Source: JBAZAX01 sp041671765 (lineage in GTDB: Bacteria; Babelota; Babeliae; Babelales; RVW-14). Taken from it: DNA of 33,463 bases. A model generated the notes under the pieces. That model searched no databases. It saw only the letters and a list, made by a program, of their open reading frames with translations, and had not been told where the DNA came from. Below are positions 33,451-33,463 of this stretch, piece after piece (the stretch's first letter is position 1; each line of letters starts with the position of its first letter). Location: assembly GCA_041671765.1 (NCBI GenBank), contig JBAZAX010000017.1, positions 1 to 33,463 on the forward strand. The letters run 5' to 3'. Position numbers and translations under genes: made by a program.

Positions 33451-33463
33451 GATCTGCCCTCCC

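Overview
This 33.5 kb stretch is AT-rich and densely packed, with no intergenic gap longer than about 220 bases. It looks like a chromosome segment from a reduced, host-dependent Gram-negative bacterium. An outer membrane and LPS are implied by hldE and a beta-barrel protein ending in Phe. Host dependence is implied by an ATP/ADP translocase of the Tlc/NTT family and by an unusually high share of secreted proteins of unknown function. The combination (Tlc translocase, eukaryote-like secreted proteins, archaeal-type ATP-dependent DNA ligase, complete translation genes, almost no biosynthesis) best suits an amoeba- or protist-associated lineage such as Dependentiae (TM6/Babeliae). That assignment is inference; Rickettsiales- or Chlamydiae-like lineages also carry Tlc transporters.

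Layout. Positions 1-3000 (minus strand): murD, carrying two hairpin-bearing insertions and a premature C-terminal end, downstream of bifunctional hldE. Positions 3100-4390 (plus): a hexulose-phosphate-synthase-like protein lacking its usual catalytic acids, then Fe/Mn superoxide dismutase. Positions 4448-8927 (minus): ATP-dependent DNA ligase, then an 838-residue secreted protein rich in Ser/Thr-Pro and basic motifs. Positions 9036-11635 (minus): tRNA-Leu(GAG), secD, tRNA-Met(CAT) and plsY, with a GC-rich inverted-repeat element between tRNA-Met and plsY. Positions 11795-17249 (minus): argS, crcB, lepA, an HspR-like regulator and htpX, closely spaced and probably one operon.

Positions 17382-29212 form an accessory, host-facing block: a very large secreted protein with a caspase-like His/Cys pair, an outer-membrane beta-barrel, an exported HD phosphohydrolase, a secreted beta-propeller-like protein, the Tlc translocase, two secreted proteins of unknown function, and a P-loop kinase with an N-terminal signal peptide. 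Positions 29311-31887 encode a P2-type cation ATPase with altered membrane ligands. The window closes with a small secreted/membrane protein and a frameshifted PD-(D/E)XK nuclease-like gene that has a signal-like N-terminus and pentapeptide tandem repeats.

The housekeeping genes cover envelope assembly (murD, hldE, plsY, secD), translation (argS, lepA, tRNAs) and stress (hspR, htpX, sod, crcB). The accessory genes appear to serve energy import and host interaction. I see no insertion sequences, CRISPR arrays, integrases, rRNA genes or phage modules.
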